This document shows positions 6,874 to 13,897 of a stretch of 21,662 nucleotides of DNA, piece after piece (the first letter of the stretch is position 1; each line of letters starts with the position of its first letter). A model generated the notes under the pieces. The model was given only the letters and a program-made list of their open reading frames with translations, ran no database searches and was not told where the DNA came from. The translations under genes were made by a program, and so were the position numbers. Source of the DNA: JBJXGF01 sp046153015 (GTDB lineage Bacteria; Actinomycetota; Acidimicrobiia; Acidimicrobiales; CAIXPF01). The stretch is taken from contig JBJXGF010000033.1 of NCBI GenBank assembly GCA_046153015.1, positions 1 through 21,662 on the forward strand. The letters are read 5' to 3'.

Positions 6874-7586
6874 CTCGGCGCCGAGCCGGTCGAGGCGGGC
6901 GGCGGGAGCGCGGTGATCGAGCAGTCGGCCGGTGCGCTGGCCAGGCCGGCCGGCCCGAAGCGGCCGTAGTCCTCTCGGGTGACTTCCTCCTTCGAGGTGT
7001 CGTCGGCGGTGGCCACGGCCTTGACCTTGTCGTCGAAGGTGAAGCGAACCTTGCCGAACGGGCGCTCGCCCGGCGCCGGCTCGGTGGCGGTGAAGACGAG
7101 CTGCGCGACCGCGACGGCGAGCGTGTCGCCGGTGAGGCCGCCGAAGGGGGGGTTGTTCAGGTCTATCACCGCCACGTCGCCGCCCGCCTGGCGGGTCACC
7201 CGCTGCACCCGGGTCCCGGCGGGGATGGCCGAGATCAAGCCTTTGCGACGGTCGGGCTCGGTGGGGCCGCCCGACACCAGCTCCCGGATCGCGCTCTCGG
7301 CGCTGAGCAGGGGCGTCTCCCGGCGCGACTCCACCAGCCGGTCGGCCTTGTCGTCCCACAGCCACACCGCCACCGACTTGCAGGGGTCGAGCTCCTGGTC
7401 CCTCTCGCCCGGACGGGCCAGCGCGGTGGTGGAGGTGGTTTCCGGCGTGATCTCCTGCGCGGACCCGTCCTCGGGCAGCAGGTCGCAGCCGCCGGCGGCC
7501 AGGGCGCCCACCAACGCGAGCGCGGCGAGGCGGAGGGCGCCCCGGGCGCCCTGGGGGTTGCGGCTCGGCCGGCCTTGGGCGCTCAC
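6870..7586 (-). CDS. lpqB: Minimal LpqB-like GerMN-domain lipoprotein
   Basis: This is a 238-residue predicted lipoprotein. The N-terminus is basic (RPSRNPQGARGALR), followed by a hydrophobic stretch and the lipobox AAGGC with the acylated cysteine at C34. A short Ser/Thr/Glu-rich linker leads to a GerMN domain at about residues 65-180, recognisable by VAVWLWDD, SAIRELVSGGPTEPD, LISAIPAGTRV, VAVIDLN and LAVAVAQLVFTAT. Mycobacterial LpqB lies directly after mtrAB, binds MtrB and modulates MtrA phosphorylation. This protein keeps the position, anchor and GerMN domain but lacks the large C-terminal propeller region, so it is less than half the usual length. The GTG start at 7586 overlaps the mtrB stop (GTGA), and its stop overlaps the glpK start in the same way. 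Confidence 0.85.
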   Translation of the reverse strand: MSAQGRPSRNPQGARGALRLAALALVGALAAGGCDLLPEDGSAQEITPETTSTTALARPGERDQELDPCKSVAVWLWDDKADRLVESRRETPLLSAESAIRELVSGGPTEPDRRKGLISAIPAGTRVQRVTRQAGGDVAVIDLNNPPFGGLTGDTLAVAVAQLVFTATEPAPGERPFGKVRFTFDDKVKAVATADDTSKEEVTREDYGRFGPAGLASAPADCSITALPPPASTGSAPR

Positions 7587-9064
7587 GGCACCTCCGCGTA
7601 GTCGGGCTCGTCGACGAGCTCCAGCGGCGTGTCGAGCGCCTCCGCCGCCGGCGCCGGCAGCGACACCACGAAGCGGGCGCCGGGCTTGCCGTCCGGGCGG
7701 TCCTCGACCCACACGTCGCCGCCGTGGAGGTGCACGTGCTCGGCCACGAGCGACAGGCCGAGGCCGGTGCCCGTGTCGAGCCCCCGGCGGCCCGACGCCG
7801 CGCCCCGCGCGAAGCGGTCGAACACCACCTCCCGTTCGGCCTCGGGCACACCGGCGCCGTCGTCCTCCACGCCGATCAGCACCCGATCCTCCTGGTGCTC
7901 GAGGGTGATCGCGGTGGGCCCGCCGCCGTACTTCGCGGCGTTGTCGAGCAGGTTCGACACCACCTGGAGGATGCGCCGCTTGTCGGCCAGGATCACGAGC
8001 TCGGCGTCGGCGTCATGGCAGAGCACGGGCAGGCCGCGGTGCCCGCCCACCGTGGCCGCGGCCCGGAGGAACTCGACCGCGCCGAGCGGGGACAGGCTGA
8101 GCTGCTGTTTGCCGGCGTCGAACCGGGAGATCTCCAGCAGGTCGCTCACCAGCCGCTGGTAGCGCTCGACGTCCCCCGCCAGCAGGTCGAGCGCGGACTG
8201 CGCCCGCTCGGGCATGTCGTCGCGCCGGGTCACCAGCACCTCGAGCGAGGCGGCCAGGGTCATGAGCGGCGAGCGCAGCTCGTGGCTCACGTCGCTGGCG
8301 AACCGGGCGTCGCGCTCGATGCGCAGCTGCAACGCGGCGGCCATGTGATTGAACGACGCCACCAGCCCCTCGAGGTCGGGGTCGCGGGCGGCGAAGGTGG
8401 CGAGCCGGGTGTCGAACCGGCCCTCGGCGATGTCTTCCGCGGCGTTGCTCACGAGGGCGAGCGGGCGCAGCACCCGCCGGCTCGCCCAGCGCCCGAGCAG
8501 CGCCCCGGCCACGGTGGTGAGCCCGCTCGCCACCGCCAGGAAGAGCAGCAGGCGTTCGAGGGTGTTCTCCAGCTCCTCGAGCGGGCTCAGCTCCCAGTAG
8601 GAGAACTCGCTGTCCTTCAACGGCACGCCGATGAGCAGGTAGGGCAGGCCGTCGTCGCCGTTGCGGTACAGCTGCTTGGCCGCCTTGCCCTCCACGCTCA
8701 CGAGCGCCCACGCGTCGCTCGTGACCGGCTTGCGGGGCATGGTGAGGTCGCCGGCGTTGTAGATCTTGTCGGGGTCCTCGCCCACGATGAAGGGGCGCGA
8801 CTCGCCGGTGGGCAGCGTGGGGACGATCTTGTTGAGGTCGGGCTCGGGGGCGTTGGGGCTCGGCGCGATGAGGTTCTGGACCGTGAGCGCGTTGCGGAAC
8901 GCCGACTGCTGGGCGAGGCGCACCCGCCGGTTGAGCAGGTCGTTGCGGATCAGCAGCAGGGACGACCCCGCCAGCACCACCGACAGCAGCAGGGAGAAGA
9001 CCGCGAAGGTGACCGCGATCCGTGACCGCAGGCCGAGGCGCAGCCGCGCCAACAGCGCCTTCAC
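7583..9064 (-). CDS. mtrB: MtrB-like sensor histidine kinase
   Basis: This is a 493-residue membrane sensor kinase. Helix 1 is at about residues 15-39 and an extracytoplasmic sensor region spans 40-165. Helix 2 is at about 168-190, followed by HAMP (RRVLRPLALVSNAAEDIAEGRF). The HisKA box FASDVSHELRSPL has the phospho-accepting H261. The ATPase domain shows the N box (VSNLLDNAAKYG), G1 (VEDDGAGVP), F box (FDRFARG) and G2 (GTGLGLSLV). In actinobacteria MtrB works with MtrA to control cell-wall hydrolases, division and osmotic responses. The order mtrA-mtrB-lpqB supports the assignment over other OmpR-family pairs. The GTG start follows the mtrA stop after a single base. The extracytoplasmic loop shows no named domain, and the protein is somewhat shorter than mycobacterial MtrB. 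Confidence 0.88.
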   Translation of the reverse strand: MKALLARLRLGLRSRIAVTFAVFSLLLSVVLAGSSLLLIRNDLLNRRVRLAQQSAFRNALTVQNLIAPSPNAPEPDLNKIVPTLPTGESRPFIVGEDPDKIYNAGDLTMPRKPVTSDAWALVSVEGKAAKQLYRNGDDGLPYLLIGVPLKDSEFSYWELSPLEELENTLERLLLFLAVASGLTTVAGALLGRWASRRVLRPLALVSNAAEDIAEGRFDTRLATFAARDPDLEGLVASFNHMAAALQLRIERDARFASDVSHELRSPLMTLAASLEVLVTRRDDMPERAQSALDLLAGDVERYQRLVSDLLEISRFDAGKQQLSLSPLGAVEFLRAAATVGGHRGLPVLCHDADAELVILADKRRILQVVSNLLDNAAKYGGGPTAITLEHQEDRVLIGVEDDGAGVPEAEREVVFDRFARGAASGRRGLDTGTGLGLSLVAEHVHLHGGDVWVEDRPDGKPGARFVVSLPAPAAEALDTPLELVDEPDYAEVP

Positions 9065-9065
9065 G

Positions 9066-9746
9066 TCACCCTTGGAGCTTGTAGCCGAGCCCCCTGACCG
9101 TCACCACGTGGCGGGGGTTGGCCGGGTCCGCCTCGATCTTGGTCCGCAGCCGCCGAATGTGCACATCGACCAGGCGGCCGTCGCCGAAGTACCCGTAGCC
9201 CCACACCCGCTCGAGCAGCACCTCCCGGCTGAACACCCGGCCGGCGCTCGAGCCGAGCTCGCACAGCAGGCGGAATTCGGTCTTGGTGAGGTGCACCTCC
9301 TCGCCCTTCAGCAGCACCACGCCCTCGTCGGGCATGATCTCGAGGTCGCCGAAGCGCAGCTGCGCGTGGCCCGGCGCCGAGGGCTTGACCCGGCGCAGCA
9401 GCGCCCGGATGCGGGCCGACAGCTCCTTCGGGGCGAAGGGCTTGGTGAGGTAGTCGTCCGCCCCCGCCTCGAGGCCGGCGACCACGTCGTGCGTGTCGTC
9501 GCGGGCCGTGACCATCACAATCGGAACGTCGCTGTTGCGGCGGATCGAGCGGCAGACCTCGAAGCCGTCGATGCCGGGCAGCATGATGTCGATCAACACC
9601 ACGTCGGTGGGGTGCCGCAGGAAGATGTCGAGCGCGTCCTCGCCGTTGTCGGCCTCCTCGACGACCCACCCCTCGTCCTCCAAGGCCAGTTTGACCGCGG
9701 CCCTGATCCTCTCGTCGTCCTCAACGGTCAAGATGCGGGTTCCCAC
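9066..9746 (-). CDS. mtrA: MtrA-like OmpR-family response regulator
   Basis: The product is 226 residues, about the length of mycobacterial MtrA. The receiver domain has the acidic pair E9/D10, the phospho-acceptor D53 in LIDIMLPG, T80 and K102 in LTKPF. The C-terminal winged helix (about 130-226) reads LTKTEFRLLCEL, FSREVLLERVWGYGYFGDGRLVDVHIRRLRTKIE and VRGLGYKL; the RLVDVHIRRLR recognition helix is close to that of MtrA. Partner kinase and LpqB-like lipoprotein follow. I chose GTG 9746 over the in-frame TTG 9767 because it puts the first strand at the usual distance from the N-terminus and because TATCCT ends 7 bp before it. The gene can thus be made from its own leaderless promoter as well as by read-through from the suhB-like gene 24 bp upstream. 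Confidence 0.9.
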   Translation of the reverse strand: MGTRILTVEDDERIRAAVKLALEDEGWVVEEADNGEDALDIFLRHPTDVVLIDIMLPGIDGFEVCRSIRRNSDVPIVMVTARDDTHDVVAGLEAGADDYLTKPFAPKELSARIRALLRRVKPSAPGHAQLRFGDLEIMPDEGVVLLKGEEVHLTKTEFRLLCELGSSAGRVFSREVLLERVWGYGYFGDGRLVDVHIRRLRTKIEADPANPRHVVTVRGLGYKLQG

Positions 9747-9753
9747 GACTTCG

Positions 9754-9759
9754 AGGATA
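9754..9759 (-). promoter_or_regulatory. Predicted -10 element, mtrA
   Basis: TATCCT on the minus strand ends 7 bp before GTG 9746, within the 24 bp gap after the suhB-type stop. It gives mtrA-mtrB-lpqB-glpK an internal promoter and supports GTG 9746 as the start. Confidence 0.5.
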
Positions 9760-9770
9760 TCGTGCAACCT

Positions 9771-10610
9771 TCACGCTTCTGGCGCCGCTCCGGCCGCGAT
9801 CAGGGCATTCACCAACGCGCGGTGCAAGCCGGGCGGCGCGGCCACGATGAAGGCGGGGCCGGCTTCGGCGCCGCCCAGCCCACTCACCACCGCGCCCGCC
9901 TCTTCGGCCACCAGCGCGCCGGCGGCGAGATCCCAGCGGGCCAGGCCCGCCTCGTAGTAGCCGTCGACCCGGCCCGAGGCCACCGAGCACAGGTCCACCG
10001 CCGCGGCGCCCATCCGGCGGATGTCGCGCACCTCGGGCAGCAGCCCGACGAGCACCGCCGCCTGCCGGGCGCGGCGCTCGGCCAGGTAGGCGAAGCCGGT
10101 GGCGATCAGCGCCTCGGCCAGCGGCGGAGGCGGCCGCAACGCCAGCCGCTCCCGGTTACGCCACGCGCCGCCGCCGCGGCGGGCCCGGTAGAGGTCCCCG
10201 TGCAACGGGTCGAGAACCACCGCGGCTGCGGTCGCGCCGTGGATCTCGGCCGCGATCGACACGGCGAAGCCCGGGTGCCCGTAGAGGTAGTTGGTGGTGC
10301 CGTCGAGCGGGTCGATCACCCAGCGCACCCCGGAGCGCCCGGGCTGCTCGCCGCCCTCCTCGGCCAGCACCGCGTCGTCAGGCCGCGCCGCCAGCAGCCG
10401 GCCCACGATCAGGCGCTCCGAGGCGGTGTCCATCTCGGTCACCATGTCGGTGGCGCTGGACTTGGCGCCCACGCTGGTGCGCAGCCGGCCGAGGCCGGCC
10501 ACGAGCAGCTCCGCCGCCTCCTCGGCCGCCGCCGCCGCCAGGTCCAGCAGCTCGGCTGCGAGCAGATCGGCGGCGCGATCAGAGGGAGCATCAGCGGGGG
10601 GATCGGCCAT
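9771..10610 (-). CDS. suhB: Inositol monophosphatase family protein
   Basis: This 279-residue member of the Mg-dependent IMPase/FBPase superfamily probably dephosphorylates inositol-1-phosphate to myo-inositol. Metal-binding motifs are intact: DMVTEMDTASE near residue 60, the AEEGG pair E84/E85, WVIDPLDGTTNY with D100 and D103, and the C-terminal ARWDLAAGALVAEEAG. The N-terminus is an Ala/Glu-rich helix. Myo-inositol would be needed for the PI-mannoside type lipids implied by the PimB-like gene at the left of the window, although the two loci are about 9 kb apart. Histidinol-phosphatase, NADP-phosphatase or fructose-bisphosphatase activity in the same family cannot be excluded. The start ATG 10610 is 21 bp from the divergent PIG-L gene and has TACCCT ending 7 bp upstream. 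It may co-transcribe mtrA. Confidence 0.85.
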   Translation of the reverse strand: MADPPADAPSDRAADLLAAELLDLAAAAAEEAAELLVAGLGRLRTSVGAKSSATDMVTEMDTASERLIVGRLLAARPDDAVLAEEGGEQPGRSGVRWVIDPLDGTTNYLYGHPGFAVSIAAEIHGATAAAVVLDPLHGDLYRARRGGGAWRNRERLALRPPPPLAEALIATGFAYLAERRARQAAVLVGLLPEVRDIRRMGAAAVDLCSVASGRVDGYYEAGLARWDLAAGALVAEEAGAVVSGLGGAEAGPAFIVAAPPGLHRALVNALIAAGAAPEA

Positions 10611-10612
10611 CG

Positions 10613-10622
10613 ACCCTAGGGT
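10613..10622. promoter_or_regulatory. Palindromic divergent promoter, suhB / PIG-L genes
   Basis: ACCCTAGGGT is a perfect 10 bp palindrome in a 21 bp gap between divergent ATGs. It contributes TAGGGT (10617-10622, 9 bp before ATG 10632) on the plus strand and TACCCT (10623-10618, 7 bp before ATG 10610) on the minus strand, so the two -10 elements overlap. Confidence 0.5.
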
Positions 10623-10631
10623 AGGAGGGCG

Positions 10632-11342
10632 ATGGGCCAGCTCCTGACCGACACGCCGGCGACGGCGCTGGCGGTCTTCGCGCACCCCGACGACGCCGAC
10701 ATCAGCTGCGGCGGGGCCCTGGCGGCGTGGGCCGCCCGGGGCTGCGCCTCGCACGTGGTGATCGTGAACCAGGGCGACAAGGGCGCCGCGGCGCCCGGGG
10801 TCGACGCAGGGCGCCTCGCGGAGCGCCGGGCCGGCGAGGCCCGGGAGGCCGCCGCCGCGCTCGGCCTGGCCGGGGTGGAGCTGCTCGGCTATCCCGACGG
10901 CGAGGTGGAGAACGACCTCGCGCTGCGGGCGCGGCTGGTGGCGGTGATCCGCCGGCTGCGGCCCGAGGTGGTGGTGGCGCCCGACCCGACCGCGGTGTTC
11001 TTCGGCAGCGGCTACGTGAACCACCACGACCACCGAGCGGTGGGCTGGGCGGTGCTCGACGCCTGCGTGCCGGCCGCGGCCAGCCCGCTGTACTTCCCCG
11101 CCGCCGGCGAGGCGCACGCCGTGCGCGAGCTGCTGCTGTCGGGCACGCTCGAGGCCGACGTGTGGGTCGACGTGGCCGGCGCGCTGGCGGCCAAGGTCGC
11201 CGCGGTGCAGTGCCACCGCTCCCAGGTGGGCGAGCAGGCGGGTCTGGTGGGGGAGTTCGTCCGCCGCCGGGCGGCGGAGATGGGCGCCCAGGCCGGGGTG
11301 GAGTACGCGGAGGCCTACCGGCGGATCGCCCTGCGGGGCTGA
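10632..11342 (+). CDS. PIG-L / LmbE-family zinc deacetylase
   Basis: This is a 236-residue zinc-dependent N-deacetylase-like protein. The metal motif AHPDD occurs at residues 17-21 (H18, D20, D21), followed by DISCGG, and the second motif HHDH is at 131-134. The family includes MshB and Mca of mycothiol metabolism and GlcNAc-PI de-N-acetylase. This protein is shorter than MshB and closer in layout to general LmbE proteins with VNQGDKG after the first strand, so the substrate (an N-acylated amino sugar) is not assignable. The ATG start at 10632 has both a strong AGGAGG-type ribosome site just upstream and a TAGGGT element 9 bp before it. It diverges from the inositol monophosphatase and runs into the convergent small membrane gene with a 28 bp overlap. 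Confidence 0.87.
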   Translation: MGQLLTDTPATALAVFAHPDDADISCGGALAAWAARGCASHVVIVNQGDKGAAAPGVDAGRLAERRAGEAREAAAALGLAGVELLGYPDGEVENDLALRARLVAVIRRLRPEVVVAPDPTAVFFGSGYVNHHDHRAVGWAVLDACVPAAASPLYFPAAGEAHAVRELLLSGTLEADVWVDVAGALAAKVAAVQCHRSQVGEQAGLVGEFVRRRAAEMGAQAGVEYAEAYRRIALRG

Positions 11343-11752
11343 GCGGCCTGGCCGTTGCGCATGGGCGCCCCTCGCTGGGGGCTGGCGTTCCACTCGCCCA
11401 TGGCCCGCAGCACCAGCACGGCCACGATCGCCACGCCCAGCGCGGCGCCCACCGCCGAGGCCACGCCCACGCCGGCGGCGAGGCCGGTGCAGCCCGCCGT
11501 GCACTGCAGGTCGGTCACCGACCAGCCGATGAGCCCGCCGCAGACCCCCGCCACCACGATCGACGCGAATGCCAGCAGCCGCACGCCGACGCCGGGCAGC
11601 GCGCTGCCGCCCGGGCCGAGGGCCTCGCCCTGCGCCGCCTCCGTCGCGAGCGAGCCGGGCCGGCGGGGCTCGAGCGCGGCGCCCTCGGGCCGGTCGAGCC
11701 CATCGGGCGGGTCGGGTGGGTCGTGCTCGTCGGGCGGGTCCTGCGGAGCCAC
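11315..11752 (-). CDS. Small Asp/Pro-rich membrane protein of unknown function
   Basis: The product is 145 residues. The first 25 residues repeat Asp-Pro-Pro units (DPPDEHDPPDPPD). A low-complexity linker follows, then two membrane helices (about 65-88 and 95-120) joined by a short loop with a C-TAG-C cysteine pair, and a basic Arg/Gln-rich tail. The hydrophobic pattern and a plausible start make it more likely a real gene than the surrounding shadow frames. I recognise no family. GTG 11752 is preferred because a TACGAT element ends 6 bp before it. The gene is divergent from the carboxylesterase, and its 3' end overlaps the last 28 bp of the PIG-L gene. Confidence 0.66.
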   Translation of the reverse strand: MAPQDPPDEHDPPDPPDGLDRPEGAALEPRRPGSLATEAAQGEALGPGGSALPGVGVRLLAFASIVVAGVCGGLIGWSVTDLQCTAGCTGLAAGVGVASAVGAALGVAIVAVLVLRAMGEWNASPQRGAPMRNGQAAQPRRAIRR

Positions 11753-11758
11753 CCGGCC

Positions 11759-11776
11759 ATCGTAGGACGGTACGAT
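11759..11776. promoter_or_regulatory. Inverted-repeat divergent promoter, small membrane protein / carboxylesterase
   Basis: ATCGTA-ggacgg-TACGAT is a perfect 6+6+6 inverted repeat. Read outward, each arm is a TACGAT -10-like element: 6 bp before GTG 11752 on the minus strand and 9 bp before GTG 11786 on the plus strand. A second minus-strand candidate, TACCGT, spans 11773-11768. Confidence 0.5.
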
Positions 11777-11785
11777 CGGCCCGAC

Positions 11786-13339
11786 GTGAGCAGGTGGGCC
11801 GCCCCCGAGGTCGAGATCCGCACCGGCCGCCTGGCCGGGATCCGCCGCCGCGGCGTGCTGGTGTTCCGCGGGGTTCCGTACGCCGCCGCCCCCGTCGGCG
11901 CCCGTCGCTGGCTGGCGCCGGCGCCCCCGCCGCCCTGGCCCGGCGTCCGCGCCGCCGACCGCTTCGCCGCCTCCGCGCCCCAGAACCCCTCCGCCCTCGA
12001 GCTGCTGCTCGGCGGCGCCGGCGGCGGGCGGGAGGACTGCCTCTACCTCAACGTGTGGACGCCCTCGCTCGGGGGCCGCCTGCCCGTGCTCGTGTGGCTG
12101 CACGGCGGGGGGTTCACCACCGGCTCCGGGTCGATCCCGTGGTACGACGGCGCGGCGCTGGCCGCCCGGGGCGCGGTGGTGGTCACCCTCAACTACCGGC
12201 TCGGCGTGTTCGGCTTCTGTCACCTGGCCGACGTGGTGGACCAGCCCGACGAGCGCGTGGCCGCCGCCGGCAACGCCGGCCTGCTCGACCAGGCCGAGGC
12301 GCTGCGCTGGGTGCAGGCGAACATCGCCGTGTTCGGCGGGGACCCTGCCCGGGTCGCCCTCTTCGGCGAGTCGGCCGGCGCCATGTGCGTGGCCGCCCAC
12401 CTGGCCCTGCCCGCCTCGGCCGGCACGTTCACGCGCGCCATCGCCCAGAGCGGGGCGGCGGCCAACGTCTCGTCCCGCGAGCGCGCCGCCGCCGTGGCCC
12501 ACCGCCTGCTCGAGGAGCTGGGCTGCGAGCCGGGTCGCGGGCGGCGGCTCGGCCTCGACGCGCTGCAGGCCCTGCCCACGGCGGCGCTGCTCGATGCCCA
12601 GCAGCGGGTCAACGCCCAGCTCTCGGGCCCGGGCGGGCTGGCCTTCCAGCCGGTTCTCGACGGCGAGGCGCTCGGCGCGACGCCGCTCGACGCGTTGGCC
12701 GCCGGCGCCGCCCCCGGCGTCGAGCTGCTGGTGGGCGCCAACCGCCACGAGATGCGCCTGTTCTTCCTGAACGACCCGAGCGCGGGCGGCCTCTCGGCCG
12801 GCGCCGCCGGCGAGGCGGAGCTGCTCCGCCGCCTCGAGCGTTCCCTCGCCGCGGTGGGCGCCTCGGCCGACCCCGCCGACGCCGCCGCCCGCTACCGGGA
12901 GACGGCGGGCCGGTTCGCCTCGCCGGTCGACCTCTGGATCGCCCACCTCAGCGACCGGGTCTTCCACGAGCCGGCCCGCCGGCTGGCCGACGCCGCCGCC
13001 TCCGCCGGCCGGGCCGTGCGCACCTACCTGTTCGACTACCCGACCCCCGCCTTCGCCGGGCGGCTCGGCGCCTGCCACGCCCTCGAGCTGCCGTTCGTGT
13101 TCGACAACCTCGACGCGCCGGGCGCCAACCTGTTCGTCGGCCCCCTCACCGGCGCGGTGCGCCGCCTCGCCGGGGTCGCCGCCGACGCGTGGGTGGCCTT
13201 CGCCGACGGCGGCTCGACGGCCCTCAGCGGCTGGGCGCCCGGGGGCGGCGAGCACGGCCCGGTCACCACCCTGCTCGACGGCGCCGGCGCCGGCGCCGCG
13301 CCCGACCCCCTGGCCGAGCTCCGCAAGCTCTGGGTGTAG
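11786..13339 (+). CDS. Carboxylesterase type B (alpha/beta hydrolase)
   Basis: This 517-residue protein hydrolyses carboxylic esters or, in some members, carbamates. Landmarks are GVPYAAAPVGARRW near the N-terminus, EDCLYLNVWTP, and the oxyanion-hole segment LVWLHGGGFTTGSGS. The nucleophile elbow FGESAGAM has catalytic S196, GANRHEM has the probable acid E322, and GACHALELPFVFDN has the catalytic H431. No signal peptide is visible, so it is probably cytoplasmic. The GTG start at 11786 puts the first strand (EVEIRTGRLAGI) where the family usually begins. TACGAT ends 9 bp before it and forms an inverted repeat with the divergent promoter. Substrates range widely in this family (p-nitrobenzyl esters, phenmedipham, lipids) and cannot be predicted. 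Confidence 0.9.
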   Translation: MSRWAAPEVEIRTGRLAGIRRRGVLVFRGVPYAAAPVGARRWLAPAPPPPWPGVRAADRFAASAPQNPSALELLLGGAGGGREDCLYLNVWTPSLGGRLPVLVWLHGGGFTTGSGSIPWYDGAALAARGAVVVTLNYRLGVFGFCHLADVVDQPDERVAAAGNAGLLDQAEALRWVQANIAVFGGDPARVALFGESAGAMCVAAHLALPASAGTFTRAIAQSGAAANVSSRERAAAVAHRLLEELGCEPGRGRRLGLDALQALPTAALLDAQQRVNAQLSGPGGLAFQPVLDGEALGATPLDALAAGAAPGVELLVGANRHEMRLFFLNDPSAGGLSAGAAGEAELLRRLERSLAAVGASADPADAAARYRETAGRFASPVDLWIAHLSDRVFHEPARRLADAAASAGRAVRTYLFDYPTPAFAGRLGACHALELPFVFDNLDAPGANLFVGPLTGAVRRLAGVAADAWVAFADGGSTALSGWAPGGGEHGPVTTLLDGAGAGAAPDPLAELRKLWV

Positions 13340-13351
13340 GCGCCGCAGCGC

Positions 13352-13840
13352 TCAGCGGGCGAGCGGGGTCACCGACGCGTTACAGGCGGCGACCAGCTCG
13401 GCCGGCGGGATCGCGAACACGCTGCGGGGCGTGCCCGCCGCCGCCCACACCACCTCGTGGGTCAAGAGGTCGGGATCGACGAAGGTGCGCAGCGGCGAGG
13501 GATGGCCGAACGGCGCCACCCCGCCGATCGGAAACCCCGTGGCCGCCCGCACCCGCTCGGCGTCAACCCGGCCGGCCCGCGCGGCGCCGGCCGCCGCCGC
13601 CAGCTTGGCCTCGTCGAGCTGGTTGTCGCCGGCCACCAGCGCCACGACGAGCTCGGCCGCCTCGGCCTCGCCGGCCGGGAACAGGCCGAAGACCAGCGAC
13701 TTGACGATCTGGGCGACGGCGCAGCCGATGGCGTCGGCCGCGTCTTGCGCGGTGCGGGTGCCGTCGGCGTGCTCGACCGGCTCGATGCGCAGACCGAGGG
13801 CGTCGGCGGCGGCCACCACGGCGGCGGTGTTGGCGTGCAT
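13352..13840 (-). CDS. ybaK: YbaK/ProX-family aminoacyl-tRNA deacylase
   Basis: This 162-residue protein is of the YbaK/EbsC type, which hydrolyses mis-charged aminoacyl-tRNAs (for example Cys-tRNA(Pro)) in trans. The conserved AQIVKSLVF contains the lysine needed by this fold, then DNQLDEAKLAAAAG and IGGVAPFGHPSPL carrying the G-x-x-P-F-G loop, and a final strand with FAIPPAELV. The N-terminus HANTAAVVAAADALGLRIEPVEHA is the usual helix-strand. The gene is convergent with the carboxylesterase, with only 12 bp between stops, and divergent from the Nudix gene. The amino-acid specificity is not readable. Confidence 0.88.
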   Translation of the reverse strand: MHANTAAVVAAADALGLRIEPVEHADGTRTAQDAADAIGCAVAQIVKSLVFGLFPAGEAEAAELVVALVAGDNQLDEAKLAAAAGAARAGRVDAERVRAATGFPIGGVAPFGHPSPLRTFVDPDLLTHEVVWAAAGTPRSVFAIPPAELVAACNASVTPLAR

Positions 13841-13847
13841 GCGAGCG

Positions 13848-13891
13848 ATCGTGCCACAGGCCGCCGGCCGGCCCGCGCCGGGCGCCAGACT
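13848..13891. promoter_or_regulatory. Divergent promoter region, ybaK / Nudix genes
   Basis: Two weaker -10-like hexamers with C in place of the first T are placed as at other genes: CACGAT on the minus strand (13853-13848) 7 bp before ATG 13840, and CAGACT (13886-13891) 6 bp before ATG 13898. The region between is GC-rich with no other signal. Confidence 0.3.
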
Positions 13892-13897
13892 GGCGGG

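Noticed and set aside
5455..6969. 504-codon plus-strand frame opposite glpK
   Set aside because: Antisense to a complete glycerol kinase; composition typical of a shadow frame.
8766..10619. 617-codon plus-strand frame across mtrB, mtrA and the inositol monophosphatase
   Set aside because: It is antisense to three genes with full motif sets, and its product is low-complexity and His/Arg/Gly-rich.
11753..13255. Upstream minus-strand extension of the small membrane protein through the carboxylesterase
   Set aside because: The frame stays open but lies antisense to a clear esterase. A start at 11752 with a promoter-like element explains the real gene.
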